DNA of 64,000 nt, from NCBI GenBank assembly GCA_020881915.1, contig JAJFPB010000001.1, positions 5,394,001 through 5,458,000 on the forward strand, given 5' to 3'. This DNA is from Paramyrothecium sp. XJ0827 (lineage: Eukaryota; Ascomycota; Sordariomycetes; Hypocreales; Stachybotryaceae). The notes beneath the pieces are model-generated. The model was not told the origin of the DNA. It searched no databases and saw only the letters and a program-made list of their open reading frames with translations. Made by a program: the position numbers and the translations under genes. Positions 31,015 through 43,200 of this stretch are shown here, one piece after another (the first letter of the stretch is position 1; each line of letters starts with the position of its first letter).

Positions 31015-33790
31015 TTACAACATAATCATGCCCATCAACACAAGTGCAAACAGAGCTGTTAGACTCGCCACCCTGACAGCACCTGGCGATCCTGCCGTGA
31101 CCACGTGGCCCGTCGTCCCATTCGGCCTCGTGTTCGTGTCCCACCCATTGTGTACTTTGTTGTTGCCCTGAGGGATCGTCTCCGGTCGCTTGTTCCCTTC
31201 GTGGATCGCCGGGGGCGGCTGCACGGCAGGTGGCGGAGGAGCCACAGCCGGCGGTGGAGGGATAACAGCCGGTGGTGGAGGAGCCTGCTTCCCGGGCTGC
31301 TTGGTGGGGTGTTCCGGAGTGCCGGTCGGCGGCGGCGGAGGCTTGGCCGTCGGCAGCGCAGCGGGCACGGTCAGCGTCACCTTGTCCTCTCCGTGGGATC
31401 CGCACGCGTCGCAGTCCACCACGTGCGTGTGCATGGGGACGGGAACCTCGTAGGCACAGCTGGGCGTTGGTTCGTCTTCGCACTCGCATTCCTCGAGCGT
31501 GTAGACGTATTCGGCCTCCTTAAGCTTGCCCTGGTGGCCAGAGGGCAACGTCTCGTAGCGGATTGTGCCAACGAAGGGCTTGTGAGCCTTCTTACCACCA
31601 TGATTACCAGATTGTTCATGTCCATCATGGTGTTCACCTTTGTCATGGTGTCCATGTTCATCATGGTGCCCATGCTCATTATGGTGTTCAGAGTGTCCAT
31701 GCTCATCGTGTTGCCCGTGATGCTCCTCATAGTGCTCCTCGTGGTGCTCCTCGTGGTGTTCCTTTTTGCCATACTCCACGGAAGACTCATAAGTCTCCTC
31801 ATAGTAGTTCTGGCCGCGGTGCCAGTCTCCATGTGGCATCTCGTTATAAATTGTCGCGGTCGCCTGCGGGCGTTCATGGTCCTGGTGACCCAGAGGCGGC
31901 GGCTTCGGGCGGGTCGGCTTCTCGTCATCGACAACGCCGTACACGGTCAGGAGAACATTGTCTGGGATCCGGTCAAATACCTGACGCTTAGGCTGCGGCT
32001 TCTTGCCGTTCTTGCCGGCGTTGGAGATTGTGGCAGACACGGGAATGATGCCACCGCAGGCCTCTTTGATGTTGCCGGGGCACGCTCGGTTGCAAAGCTC
32101 GTCTTCTTGGGGGACAGAGTCGGCATCGAGCGCGGTCGCGCAGTAGCAGGTCCTGTGGTCGTTGTCAGCATGCTCTCATGGAACGAAAACTTAGACGGCC
32201 ATGTCGAGTAGTACTCACCCTTGGAAGGTAGCGGCATAGCCCTTGGTTCCGCAGAGGGAAACGCAGCGCTCCAACGTCATGTCCTTCGCGTCCTTGGCCA
32301 GGGCGAAGCCGGGGAAACCCTTGTTCGAGCCAAAGCACCCCAGGTGCGAGTACTCCCCAATCTTGGCCGGGGTTCGAAGCTTTCCACTGGGGGCCGGAGG
32401 ACTGGCCCGGGTTCCATTCGGGAAGAAGACTACCGTCTCGGTGGTGTAGAAAACCTTGGTCGTGGTCGTGGTCGGCTCGCTGGGCGGTGCAGTGAGTGGA
32501 CCGTTAGGACGTCGACCGCCTTGTGGCCTGCGGCCTCCCTCCTCAGGGCGTCGACTCTCTTCCTCTGACTCTTTCTCCGGTCCATCCTTGTGGTCGTCAT
32601 GATGCTTGTAGTCCTCGTCAGGCTTCCGATCGCCAGAAGGCTCACGTCCTCCCTTGGCCATGTTGTACACATCAATATACTTGATGTCCCAGTATCTTCT
32701 CGAGATTAGCTTCGCTCGTGATGGGATTACCAAGCTACTTACGCCTCACGGAAGGCTCTCGGGTTGTTCGCCACGAACTCCGAGCACGTATCCGCGTACT
32801 GGTTGCAGGTGTCTGAGCGACCCCAAACAGCGTTGCCGTAATCACCGCAGAAGTTCTAATCGCCGCAGGTTAGTCGAAACTGCGCCGCCCGTCTTAAGAA
32901 AGACAGAAGTGGGAGACCGGGCTCACAATGTTGATGACAATGTTCATGTTCTTGAAATACGAGTCCACGTCGCAGCCCGAACTACCCCAGATCGCCTGAG
33001 GGAGGCCCCAACGCTTGGGTTGCGGGTCCTTGGCTTCGATATCATCTGGAACGCCGCCGCGCGGGAAATGCCATACGCGAATGTGCTCTGAATCCCAGAG
33101 CATGGCATACACGCCACCACCCACCGCGTTGAAACCCGTACCATAGGACTTCGTGTCATATGCTGGCGGGTTGAAACCGCAGCCAATGTTCTGCGATCCG
33201 ATGGAGCACTCCTGGTTACGTTGGACGCCGCTGAAGAGGCCGTCCAAGCTCTTGCTCTGGAAGCATCCATCAGCGGTGTGGGCTGACAGGATGTTTTCCT
33301 GGGCCGTATTGACACCCTCGATGATGTCGATCTCGCCACCGTTCGGCCAAGGCTCGCCATATGTCCAGACTGCAAGTTTGTTGTCAGATTGTGTGGTTCA
33401 GCAGGTCAGCTCAGGGGAGTACTTACATGCTGGCCATAGACCACACTCTGAAGGCGGCATGTGCAGGAAGTCGGCAATGAACAATCCATGGTTGTATGCC
33501 TGCTTGCTCTCCAGTCTAATGCTCGGTCGTCCCTCCTTGAGCGAGTACTTGTTGCGAGAGTCAACGCCCAGTCTTACGACGCCCGTGTCCTCGTCGACGG
33601 AGTACAGGCCCATGTCCTCGGCCTTGGAGCGGCTCTGGTAGCTGTTCACAAAGAGTCAGCGATGTGTCCCCTCGGCGTCTCCCTCAATTACTCACGCGAC
33701 GAAGCCATTGGACGGGTCCTTGGCGTTGAACCAGTTGAAGCCCGAGAGGAGCGACTCCCCCACATACGAGGTAACGAGCGAATACGACAT
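31015..33790 (-). CDS. GPI-anchored GH16 glucanase-like protein with WSC and His-rich modules
   Basis: Six exons, complement(31015-32152, 32219-32695, 32743-32855, 32927-33369, 33427-33641, 33696-33790), encode 826 aa. Order: a GH16 endo-1,3(4)-beta-glucanase domain (about residues 1-300) with catalytic Glu116, Asp118 and Glu121 in GEIDIIEG; a charged linker; a WSC carbohydrate-binding domain (about 404-485: LGCFGS, LERCVSLC, CYCATAL, CNRACPGN); a His/Glu/Asp-rich stretch (579-632); a Cys-containing segment; a PPPPAV-type proline repeat (about 718-762); and a C-terminal hydrophobic tail (VRVASLTALFALVLMGMIML) after a small-residue GPI region. The enzyme probably remodels wall beta-glucan. Oddly, the first ATG lies right at the catalytic domain and gives no signal peptide, although the GPI tail needs one. 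An undetected upstream exon is likely. The reverse frame over this gene (31105-32211) is a shadow. Confidence 0.9.
31600..31761 (-). repeat. His/Glu/Asp-rich repeat coding segment in the GH16 gene
   Basis: Residues 579-632 contain about 22 histidines in 54 residues, in HHEE, EHGHHD and similar units. The DNA shows short CATGGTGTTC-like repeats. Such runs commonly bind zinc, copper or nickel. Confidence 0.9.
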
Positions 33791-34517
33791 GTTGCCCAGC
33801 AAGCGAGTGATACAGGGAGCAATGCCGTATAGATTGAGCAGCCAGGATGGGCACGGGAAAAGGGGAAGCAAACAAAGACTTAAAGGAACAAGCCGGCGAG
33901 AATCTTTATCAGCATTTCATGGCAACGAAAGGGGCTGGGCAACCGTCTGAGGAATGAAGCCGGAGCCGGCAGCTCGCCTCGCTGCCAACCTGCCCGTCTA
34001 GGAACAGCCAGAGACGGCGAGTCGTAAACGAAGCATGCCAACGGCGAGGCTGCCGGGGCCATTGTGTCCAACGGGCATCGAATCAACGGCGGCGCCGGTG
34101 TCTCATACGCTTCGAGGGTGCGCCGTTGGGTGGGAGCAGCTAATTTCCACTTGGGACCTGGCTACGGCGACAACGTCTTGCAATTATTTCAGACATCTGA
34201 GACACGTAACCAGACGCACGCGTCCGCGGGCCAGCTACTCGCAGATCTTGGCTGAGCTCCTCCCCAGCGGAGGCATGACGCTGAGACACGACAAGGTCGC
34301 CAGACGCGCAGGAAGTCGTCATTCCAGACGGTGGCTCGGCGCAAGATGCTGCAGGCGCAGCGACTACTGGGGTTGGCGCAGGTACAGTACATGACTCGGG
34401 CTTGGAATCTCTTCATTATAATTTTGTGGGAAAACAAACGGTTTTCCGTGACCGCTGGGTATCCTTTGTCTCCGAAAACGCCCCCCGAAAAATGCGATAC
34501 CAAGTATTACGTCCCAG
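33791..34517. other. Region upstream of the GH16 gene and downstream of PEX12
   Basis: This is expected to hold the GH16 promoter and any missing signal-peptide exon. Two short ATG-led hydrophobic frames on the minus strand, at 33915 (about 11 codons) and near 34050, could start a signal peptide. No AG acceptor lies between about 33880 and the first GH16 ATG, so I could not join them. Confidence 0.45.
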
Positions 34518-35810
34518 CTAGATCATTATCCTCCTCAGACCTTCTGTGCCCCCAAGGACCCGCTTCCCCGTGACGGCGCACCTGCCTTGGCCGCTCTCCC
34601 ATTTGCCCTCGTTGCCCTCCATGAACTCTTCCTGTTTCGGATGCATGCCTTCGATCCACCTGTGGATGCAAGTGTAGCAGTATACGATGCCTGTCTGGCA
34701 GGCCGTGGGCGTGACAACGTCGCCCTGGCAGATGGGGCACAGGGCCGAATCCTCCGGCGACGGCACGGTGAAGATGGGCAGCAAGGAAGGCGTTGCCACG
34801 GGAGCCTCCTCTGCCCGCGGCGTGCCCTCGTCCGGCTTGTCAGGCTTCTCCTCGGTCTGCTTGCCTCTGCTCGCTGGTCGGACCTTCTTCCCGCCGAGGG
34901 GGGAGATGATCGGCGGTGGTAGGTCGATGCTCTCGGCTGCCTTGCGCGACAGCTGATGGGCAAAGTCTGACTGGTGCCACCATTCTAGAAACTTGAGCGC
35001 GAATATGCTCATTGGCAGGAGGACGGAGAGGCTAGACATGACTCTCGAGCCCAGCTCCCGCGGCGAAAACAGCGACGCCGGACCTGGTGGATGACGGCCG
35101 CCACCCGCCTTGTTGCCGTCGGTGATGGCGTCAATGGCTTGGTAATCGGCGGCCGTCATCCTCCGCAGTCGGGTGCCTATCAGCCACATGAGCGGGCTGT
35201 GGTACTTGGTCGAGTCGAACAGGTAGGCCAGGTTGAAGGCAAGCATGGCGAAGTAGTAGCCGGCATTGACGCTGGGGTAGACGTTGCGCAGGAACCACCT
35301 GTAGTAGTGGAGGAAGCGGTCGCGCAGGGTCGGGTTGTCGGGCATGCGGGTGTAGGCGGCGCCGAGCAGCGCGCGCGGCGCATTGACCTCGTAGCCCTCG
35401 TCCAGCTTGCCCTTGATGTAGGGCACGGCGACGAGGACGGCGAGGTTCTTCCACACGTCGGCCGACGACAGACGGAGGGACTCGCGCACGACGTGGGGCG
35501 CGGCCATGCTGGCGCGGGGGATCTCGGCGCGCAGGCCCTTCTCGCGCTTGAGGCCGTAGAAGTGCTCGGTGAAGGAGCCGCCGCGGGTGCGTAGGTAGTG
35601 GCGCTCGACGAGCAGCATGATAAAGGCGTAGAGCTCGTCGAAGGAGTTGAGGATGCGCAGGAGGTAGCGCGGGTGCCGCTGGGTGGCGACGACGAGGAGG
35701 TATCGCAGGGTAGGGGGCAGCAGGCTGCTGAGCTGCTGCTCCGAGAGCACCTCGAAGAGCGAGGGCTTCTGGTCGTCGAAGGTGCCGCGGAGGGCCGTGA
35801 CGAACTCCAT
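34518..35810 (-). CDS. PEX12: Peroxin-12, RING-type component of the peroxisomal import ligase
   Basis: PEX12 forms the PEX2-PEX10-PEX12 ubiquitin ligase that recycles the import receptor PEX5 at the peroxisome membrane. This intronless gene encodes 430 aa. The N-terminal Pex2/Pex12 domain is clear: [46 protein letters not shown] and [11 protein letters not shown]. Membrane helices follow ([42 protein letters not shown]). The degenerate RING is at the C-terminus, with Cys358 and Cys361 (CPIC), Cys371, Cys378, Cys381 and His383-Arg-Trp, ending about 47 residues later. A Lys/Pro/Glu-rich linker (about 285-350) precedes it. ATG 35810 gives the family's usual MEFVTAL start. High third-position GC leads to long antisense frames. 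Confidence 0.97.
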   Translation of the reverse strand: MEFVTALRGTFDDQKPSLFEVLSEQQLSSLLPPTLRYLLVVATQRHPRYLLRILNSFDELYAFIMLLVERHYLRTRGGSFTEHFYGLKREKGLRAEIPRASMAAPHVVRESLRLSSADVWKNLAVLVAVPYIKGKLDEGYEVNAPRALLGAAYTRMPDNPTLRDRFLHYYRWFLRNVYPSVNAGYYFAMLAFNLAYLFDSTKYHSPLMWLIGTRLRRMTAADYQAIDAITDGNKAGGGRHPPGPASLFSPRELGSRVMSSLSVLLPMSIFALKFLEWWHQSDFAHQLSRKAAESIDLPPPIISPLGGKKVRPASRGKQTEEKPDKPDEGTPRAEEAPVATPSLLPIFTVPSPEDSALCPICQGDVVTPTACQTGIVYCYTCIHRWIEGMHPKQEEFMEGNEGKWESGQGRCAVTGKRVLGGTEGLRRIMI

Positions 35811-36807
35811 CCTTGCTGCGGTCTAGCCCCTTCGGCCGGCGGTTGACGACGCTTGGTAGGTTCGTGATGCGATTGTCGGGGAGGTTCGTCTGTTCGGAGT
35901 GAAGGGGGGGGCACGTCTTTCCCCTTGTACGTGTCTATGAGATGGAGAAGTTGGGCACTTCGATGTTGAAAGGCTGCTTCCTGGGAGCGGTGCCGAGGTC
36001 GGGAAAAGCGCGGCCGTGCATTGCCTTTTTTCCCCAGAATTCGGTTACGGGGAGCACGGCACGGGCGGGTACAGCACTGTACGGTGCCTTTAGCTGCACG
36101 CCTGGGCTGGGGTAAGCGTGCGTTGCGCCAATGCGGCTCTCCGCCGAAAAGAACCTCGGCAAGTATCATAATCACATCCCACCTTGGCATGCGACCTACT
36201 ACCAGTAGTAGCTGGAGGCAAGCTAAGGTACTTGGGGCATTTCGCCCAGATCACCTCCTGTTCGATTGTCACTATGCTGGTGCTCGGTTGGGATGACTTG
36301 AGTATTAAATTATGCATTTCAGCTTCTCGACTGAACCAATATCTAAATACCATTGGCGTCAAGGGTCATCTGTTTCTCGGTGATCTCTGAGCCGTGCACC
36401 AGAAATCAAATACAGGTGAGGTAAGGTAGGTAGCAGGGGGTGTATAGAGCACGCAAGCCGGACCGCCCATAGGTTGCTGGAACCACCGACTGTCCACCTA
36501 CAGGGGCAGCCATCACAACGCTAGTGTCCATTTCCCCAGTCTCCTCGTTCTTCCTCCCGAGCAATCGTTCCAGCATCACGACACCCCATCTCGACCACTC
36601 CACGTTTGCATTTGCTCATTAAGGAACGTCGTGAGCGCAATCCGAAACTTCCATTGTGTAATCCCAAAGACGACTGTAAATCAAGGGAGCGCGCTCTTTG
36701 AAGAACATACCTCGGCTGTGTCCAGCGCGTGCTCCTGAATCTCCGGACCTACCCTACACTGGCAACTCAACCATCACGACTCGCTGCAACTCACCTCGAC
36801 CTTCACC
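35811..36807. promoter_or_regulatory. Divergent upstream region, PEX12 and thioesterase genes
   Basis: This 1-kb region lies between divergent start codons. It has a G-run at about 35901-35910 and a TACCT-family cluster (GGTGAGGTAAGGTAGGTAG) at 36416-36434. No ORF is credible. Confidence 0.5.
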
Positions 36808-37457
36808 ATGGCCGGCTCCGAGCATGATCAGGAAAACCCGCTGGTGCACGGAACTCCTCGCGAGAAGATCGAGGCATGGTTGAACACCACTGCTAAGGAC
36901 GAGCATGGCCATGCCAAGACCGGCGTAAGTTCGCGATCCCATTTCTTCATGTAGATACATTTTACAAATGCTTCTTTTCATTTTCATGAACAACTCATAC
37001 GTCTACTCGTGAACCTCATTCTAGTGAAGAATCCCAACTAATTACCCAACGACAGGACTACATGGTCAGCCTCGTTCCTTACCTGCGCCTCCATTCCATC
37101 GCGCAGGCTCAGCCTCGCGTCACCTTCACCTTCACCGTCCAGCCCGACCACTGCAACCGCCTCTACAATCTGCACGGCGGCGCGGCAGCCACCCTATTCG
37201 ACTTCTCCACCACCATGGCCATCCTGCTCGTCAACAAACCTGGCTTCTGGCAGTACCTCGGCGTCAGCCGTACCCTCAACGTCACCTATCTGCGGCCCAT
37301 CCCCGAGGGCCAGGAGATCCTCATTGAGAATGAGATTGTCCAGATCGGCCGCAGGCTCGCCACCCTCCGTGGCGTCATGAAGAGGAAGGAGGACGGCGTC
37401 ATAATGGCCGTCTGCGAGCATGGCAAGTTCAACAACGACCCCACTGCCAAGGTCTGA
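36808..37457 (+). CDS. Hotdog-fold acyl-CoA thioesterase (ACOT13/PaaI-like)
   Basis: Two exons, 36808-36924 and 37056-37457, encode 172 aa. The second exon holds a complete 4HBT hotdog domain: VTFTFTVQPDHCNRLYNLHGG at 61-81, then ATLFDFSTTMA with the catalytic-type Asp88, LNVTYLRPIPEGQEILIENEI and LATLRGVMKRKEDGVIMAVCEH. Asn/His-Gly-Gly and the helix Asp are the family's active-site elements. Members hydrolyse medium or long acyl-CoAs in mitochondria or the cytosol. The first exon encodes a hydrophilic lead with no obvious transit peptide. The intron is long for this window (131 nt). The ATG has a near-perfect context (CACCATGGCC). The gene converges on the F-box gene, with 133 bp between stop codons. 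Confidence 0.93.
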
Positions 37458-37590
37458 GGGACGATACCTCGTTGCCGAACTGAAAGAATGTGGAAGTGTA
37501 CTCCGAGAGCAAACCCCCGGTTATAATTGTAGGTTCGCACAATCATCATAGACAGCATGTAGAAAATGGTAAAATCTCAAGCGCCACTCA

Positions 37591-39480
37591 TCAGATCTGG
37601 TCGGCGTTCTCGTGGGGCGTAATGTCCACAACCTCGAGTTCAGCATCTAATAGCAGACCCGGAAGCTCACTAGATGCCGCCTCAGCGTCCGGCTCTTCGT
37701 CGGCATCATCATCGTCGTCCTCATCATCATCATCCTCGTTCTCGTATTCAAACTCTGCCTCTGGATCTGAATCCACTATGCCGACGAGTATGCTGTACGC
37801 AATGTAAGCCTCATTTGGCAGTGGGATGATCTCCTGAGGATCTTCAGAGTCGTGAGCCTTCCAGAATGCCGACGGACCCGCAGGTCCATGTATATCGTAG
37901 TCCCTGAATCATCTCGTTAATGACAGATGGCGTTGCGGGTATGCTCACTCTTACCGATCGAACCAGTTCCCAACCACACCACGCGCTGATCGGACGCCAC
38001 CGACTTGGATTCCTTCGCTTCTCCATCGCTCCTCGCCGTGGTAGATGGAGAACGTCGTCCACCTCACCTCGCCCTCTTTCGTAAGCCGCACAGTTCCTTT
38101 GGTAGTGAATGTCACCAGTCACCTCTCAGCTTCCTCTAAATGCGATAGAACAGGGACAACGGAATACTTACCTCGGAGTTCTGAATGGGCGTTGTGATCC
38201 CATGCGTCGTCGAGGGAGCGTGAGGTGCCGCTGAAATGCACAACCGGCAGCGCTTGCCCATCATCTGGGCCCGGGGGCTCTATGCTCGTTACGTGTATCT
38301 TCATCAAGATGAGTCGGGTTGCCTCTCCAACATTAAGGGCAGGTCTTGGGGCGTTGGCCGGAATTGGATCTCCCATGTGAAAGTTGAAATTGAAGAAATC
38401 ATTGTAGTCAAGAAAGCAAACAACCTAAAGGTTCATTAGCGGCTGGTTGCTGGCACCATGGGTCATTTGGATCACGAACTCTGTACCAGGAACCGGTGAC
38501 TCCGTAAGGGTCCTTGGCATCGAGCTCAGAAAGCTCAACGTCAGGCGATGTCTTGTAGCTGTTCGACCAAGACCCCGAGAAAGGGTTCGCCCAGAGGAAA
38601 CAGGGAATCCTGGAAGCCAGGCGGCGCATGCCCATGTTATGCCCAAGCACAATGAGAATCGCCTCAACCTTCTCCCAGTCTACCCTGTCCGTCTCGTCGT
38701 TCATGAAAGGGCCCCATTTTGTGAGCTGGGTGTACTGACGAAGGTCATAGACCTTGGAGCACGCAAACGGATACGTGCGATCGGACCTCAGGCGCCCTAG
38801 GTTTAGGATGGGCTGCCCGTACAGACAGTGGAGCTTGGCGCTCTGCTGGTGCTTTTCCTTTGGTGCGTCTCCTACCATGACCGGATGCTGGTGCTCATTC
38901 CGTACTCTTTCAAAGAGAAACGATCGCTGCATGAATGCCTCACGATTGGACTCATCCTTGAAAAGTCCTTCCAGGACCTCTGCATTTCGGGAGGCACAGT
39001 GAGTAGATGAGCTGCTGACATGGTGGCCGCTGGAGGAAGCGTTTGCCAAAAGACGGTTTACGGTGTCGTGCACAAAAGATAACTCAGAACTCTACGTCGA
39101 AAGGCCAAACGTCAGACGCCGCGAAGGAGAGATGACTATGACTGGATTGGAAGCGATCACGTACCTTGTCGGCAGCCTCGGGCCGCTGACAGATCAGTCC
39201 AAGCCTCACCAAGTCATGCAGCTCACGCTTCCAATCCAAATTCATATCGGCTGGAGTATCCTGGGAAGAGACACATTTAGTTCTTCTGATACTGCTTCGT
39301 CCATGGGGAATCTCGGCTCACCAGCGTGTTGAGATAGATATCACGGCATAGCTTCTGGTTGTCCTTGATGAAGCCGTTCAACGCATGGCAGACGCGGGGT
39401 AGAGTCGCCAGGTCCGCAGGATACAGCCACTGTAGTATGATGTGAAGAATCTCCGCGGGCATGGAAGTAAGCTGTGCCAT
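37591..39480 (-). CDS. F-box protein with ApaG-like/uncharacterised body and acidic tail
   Basis: F-box proteins link substrates to SCF ubiquitin ligases through Skp1. Six exons, complement(37591-37903, 37955-38096, 38172-38424, 38480-39091, 39165-39260, 39322-39480), give 524 aa, and all phases agree. The F-box is at residues 4-45 (LTSMPAEILHIILQWLYPADLATLPRVC). The body has WKRELHDLVRLGLICQRPE, VVCFLDYNDFFNFNFHMGD (restored by removing the 38425-38479 intron) and a C-terminal block TVRLTKEGEVRWTTFSIYHGEERWRSEGIQ, VGGVRSARGVVGNWF. This pattern is common in fungal F-box proteins; the substrate is unknown. A run of Asp/Glu (EDDDDEDDDDDADEEPDAE) lies near the end. The ApaG-like comparison is loose. 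Short neighbour frames such as 37844-38122 are shadows across introns. Confidence 0.88.
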
Positions 39481-40294
39481 GTTCCCTTCGCAATCTGCGC
39501 CAAGCGCCGCCTCGTCGAGATCAAGGATAGCAAGATGTGCTGTCTTTGAGTTGGGAAATGGATCACGTCAAGTTGATGAGTAAACCGTGGACCGCCGGCA
39601 CTTGGGAGTAAAGGTAGGTCAGGCTCTGTGAGGTAAACTGCTGTACGTTACCAGGTGGTAGGTAACCACTACCTACTAAAGTGTAGTTTAGTACCTGACC
39701 TCTAGTGCCTTAGTACCTGAGGCAGGTGAGGTACGTCACCTTAGCCTCGCCTTATTAGCGGTATTCAGGTGCAAGACTACCTCTGCCTACTTTACTCAGA
39801 AGTCGCACTCAGTTGACGCAACTTGCCCTGGGCTTTCGGAGATAAAAGCTACTCTCCGCAGATATCCTTGACCCTCGGTGACAAGCAATCTGATCAGACC
39901 AAAGCCAAGTACCACGTGAAAACCACCTGTATCGTGTAATGTGTATTATCCAAGTCCCGTTCGCAAATCAGCCTGCGTTTGCTGCTGCTCACGGTCTAGG
40001 TGGTAGCTTGAAGAAAAAAGAAAGCTGGTTTACCATTCGCTCTGCCATCGTGTATTGTTGGCTGCTCGCCTATAGGATGCAAACCATGTCAAAACTAACC
40101 TGGGTATTGTAACAAAAAAAATCAATGGCTATGCCTTTCCCGCGTGCTAACGTTATACGAGGAAGCCATCAAAAATAAATTCTTAGATGCATGCTCATCA
40201 TCCATTGCCTTTGAAAACATATGCCACAAACAATCAATAAGTCAACAATTCCATACCGCTCAGGCTAGAAGCCCCAACCAAATCATTAGCACCA
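39481..40294. other. Intergenic region rich in TACCT/TTACC motifs
   Basis: This 0.8-kb region lies between the F-box start and the regulator's stop. From 39610 to 39765 it is packed with GGTAGGT, TACCTGA, AGGTGAGGTAC and CACCTTAGCC units in both orientations, including the inverted pair GTAGGT-AACCACT-ACCTAC near 39660. The remainder is AT-leaning and has no ORF. Confidence 0.55.
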
Positions 40295-43200
40295 TCAAGA
40301 AACGTTGCCACCAGTGTTGAGGATGATGCAATTGCTGAGCAAATTTGAACCTTCGTGCAGGAGCTCCCACCGACTGTTCTCGAACGAGTCCTTCAAAAAC
40401 ATCAGTAACGCCGTGTTGTCATTCACACCCCTCTGAAGAAGCCTCAGCTCGTTCGGGTCCGTGATGCTCCCGTATTTCAACAAGTAATCCCGCATCTGCT
40501 GCATCTGTTCAGCGTCCGAGGTAGGCACATTTGCGTTGCCACACGGGCCCTCGAGCGCGAAGCCATAGCACCATACGACCAATGCCGCAAAGTACAGGAC
40601 CCACGGGCGATTCAAGAGTACATCGTCATGGGCACCGTAGAGTTTGTCCTGGCCATAGCTTCCCGCCGGTGACGATTCGGACCCCACCGGCAACAGGACC
40701 GAAGACAGAAACTTCAATGCGTAAAATGTAGCATCACGAGCTCTCGCCGAAGGTGCCCAAGAGTCCTTGATCCTTCGCTGCGCACTGTTGAACTCCTGCG
40801 AACCTATGGCACGGCCGAGGAGCCGTTTGGCGCGAGCAAACATCTGGCAATCCACGATATCTGCATGCATGGCCATGTGGGCTAGGTGATGCAGGACCGT
40901 GCGGCTCTCAAACACAATGTTGAACTCATTTCTCTTCGCGGCATCGTAACGGTAAGGATCGCTGTTGTGTTCGCTTTGTTGGAACGCATGGTCGAAATCT
41001 GCCTTCCATGAGTCGTAGGCTCGGGTCAAGGTTGCTCGCCACTTATCGCGGCCGCCGAGGGCTTGGATGACGCCTCCACCGAGAATATTCACCTGGAGAT
41101 CTCGTTGATGCATGTGCCATGTTACACTCAGAAGGCCTGCCATCAAGATTGTTCGTCCGAAAGAATTGGTCTTGACCTCCTGGTTCATCAGCGTACGTTT
41201 GATGCCCTCTAGAAAAGAAATAGGCTTGATCCCTTGCGACATGAGATTCGATTCAATGCGGCCAACTTCAGCGCTGCTAGTAGCTCTCCACAACGTTTCG
41301 TCACAAGGGAGTGGAAGCCGCATCTCGTGCGCTGCCATGACTGCAGAGTGCCCGAACATTGTGGCATGGATGGAATCGATGATGAAAGCTGCAAAAGCCG
41401 CTCGCCGGGTTGCCTCGTTTGTGATCCAATGGTTCCACCAATCTTCAGGGTTGTGCGAGGCACCCGAGGTTGAGGACTGCCGCGATCCGCGACTACCGGC
41501 ATCTCGCGGATTCGGAGGGGAGTCGAGGGTAGTCTTTCCAATGAGCGAGCGTCCTCGACGCATAAGGGTAATTGTGGTGGCGTGGTGTATGTGTGCACGC
41601 TCGTGGAGTTCTCTTGTCGAGTACATCTTCTCGTATAGTTCTAGTAGAATCAAAGTCTGGAAGATCCACAACTTGGCAGGCGGCCGAAAGTTGACATCCA
41701 TGAAGATCTCCCAGCGAAGGTGCCACGCAAGGAAGTTGGAGAGTTTGGCCCCGGCCTTGGTGACCTTCGGCCCATTGCTCCTGTCCAAACAGGCAGCCCC
41801 GATGGTCATCATGGCTAGCAGAAGTAGCATTGGCGTCTTGTCCGGGAAGAACGTTGGCTTGTGTAAGATGGGCATCTGATCGGCAAAGTGATACCAGTAA
41901 GAGCCAATGTAGGCCTGCATCATCCTTTTACTCAGCATGTGGTCAGGGTTGGTACGGTCTCCTTCGAGGATACTGTCCCTCTGACGCTCAAGAGGGGCGT
42001 GGTCCTTCTCATTGAAACGCTCTTTTATGAAGTCGAATATTTCCTGGCTCTTCTCTTCTGATATAGCCGCCTCCGGAACATTTTGGTCGAGGAGATTCGT
42101 GACAGCCATGACTTGCTGTGGGGGTGTGGGAAAGTACCCCATCGCCATTCCATCACTGCCGAAGTAGGGCACGGAATACTGGTTGTTTTGGAGGTCGCCG
42201 TAACTGGCTCGGTCAGCATACGGAATTCTCTCTGTAGCCTTGATAGACATTGCTTACTTGGAGTATGGACCTTGCATCACTTGACTCATTGGAGAGCCAG
42301 AGCCATCACCAGCCGGAGGAAAGTTGAAGAGGTATGCCATGAAGTCCTCTGGCATGCCGACGTAGGGGGACTTGTTCAGTGCACCATCGCTTCCAAACAC
42401 AGGAACTGTGCCAGGCATGGCCATCTGATCGAGCATGACGAGCTCACTTGGTTGCGGGTGCGCCGTCTCCTCATACTTTTCAGTCACATTCCCCGAAAAG
42501 GAACGTGAGTCACGAGGTGACGCAGTCTGGATGTTGGAATACTGCGCAGGCGGTAAATTGAAAGGCAACACATTCTGTTGAGGCACGAAAGTCGGAGCTT
42601 GTGGTGTATTGTGTTGCTGGCTTTGGTAACCAGGCTGAGTGGAAATAGGCGAAAGCACGCCGTAATTATCAGCACCGGTTTGTAAATTTGGCCGCATTGA
42701 CCCGCTAGACGATTGCCGCCGTGGTGTAAGTGTGCCAGCGTGCGAAAAATTGGAGTCCTGCATGTAGTTGTTGATGGCGGTTGAGTTTGGGCCGTTTGAG
42801 TACGCTGCAGGAGGAGTGTTACTGATAGGGCTGAATGGGCTGGCAGAGACATCCTGAGGAGAGTAGGTTTGCATGCCAGGCGTCCGTGTTTTTACAAATA
42901 CAGAATTGGCCCGGCTGGTCTCTGGCGAGGCTGATGCGGGAGTACTGAGGGCTCCCACGTGGCTCACCATGGAATCCCTTCGATTTAACTGAGAACCCTT
43001 GGCTGTGTGGCGGTCCATGTGTCGCTTTAGAAGATCCCCGCGGACAAAGGTGCGTGTGCAATCGGGAAATTGGCAGTGAAAAGCAGATTTGGAATTATGG
43101 TTCAGCTGGTGACGATAACTGCAGGTTGTATCAGTAATAAGGAGCTGGTAGCTTTGCAGAGAACTCACAGGTGCTCGGCTCTTGAATAACTTTTCCCGCA

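Noticed and set aside
31105..32211. 368-codon plus-strand frame
   Set aside because: It lies wholly antisense to the GH16-WSC gene, and its Gly/His/Val runs mirror that gene's Pro- and His-rich repeats.
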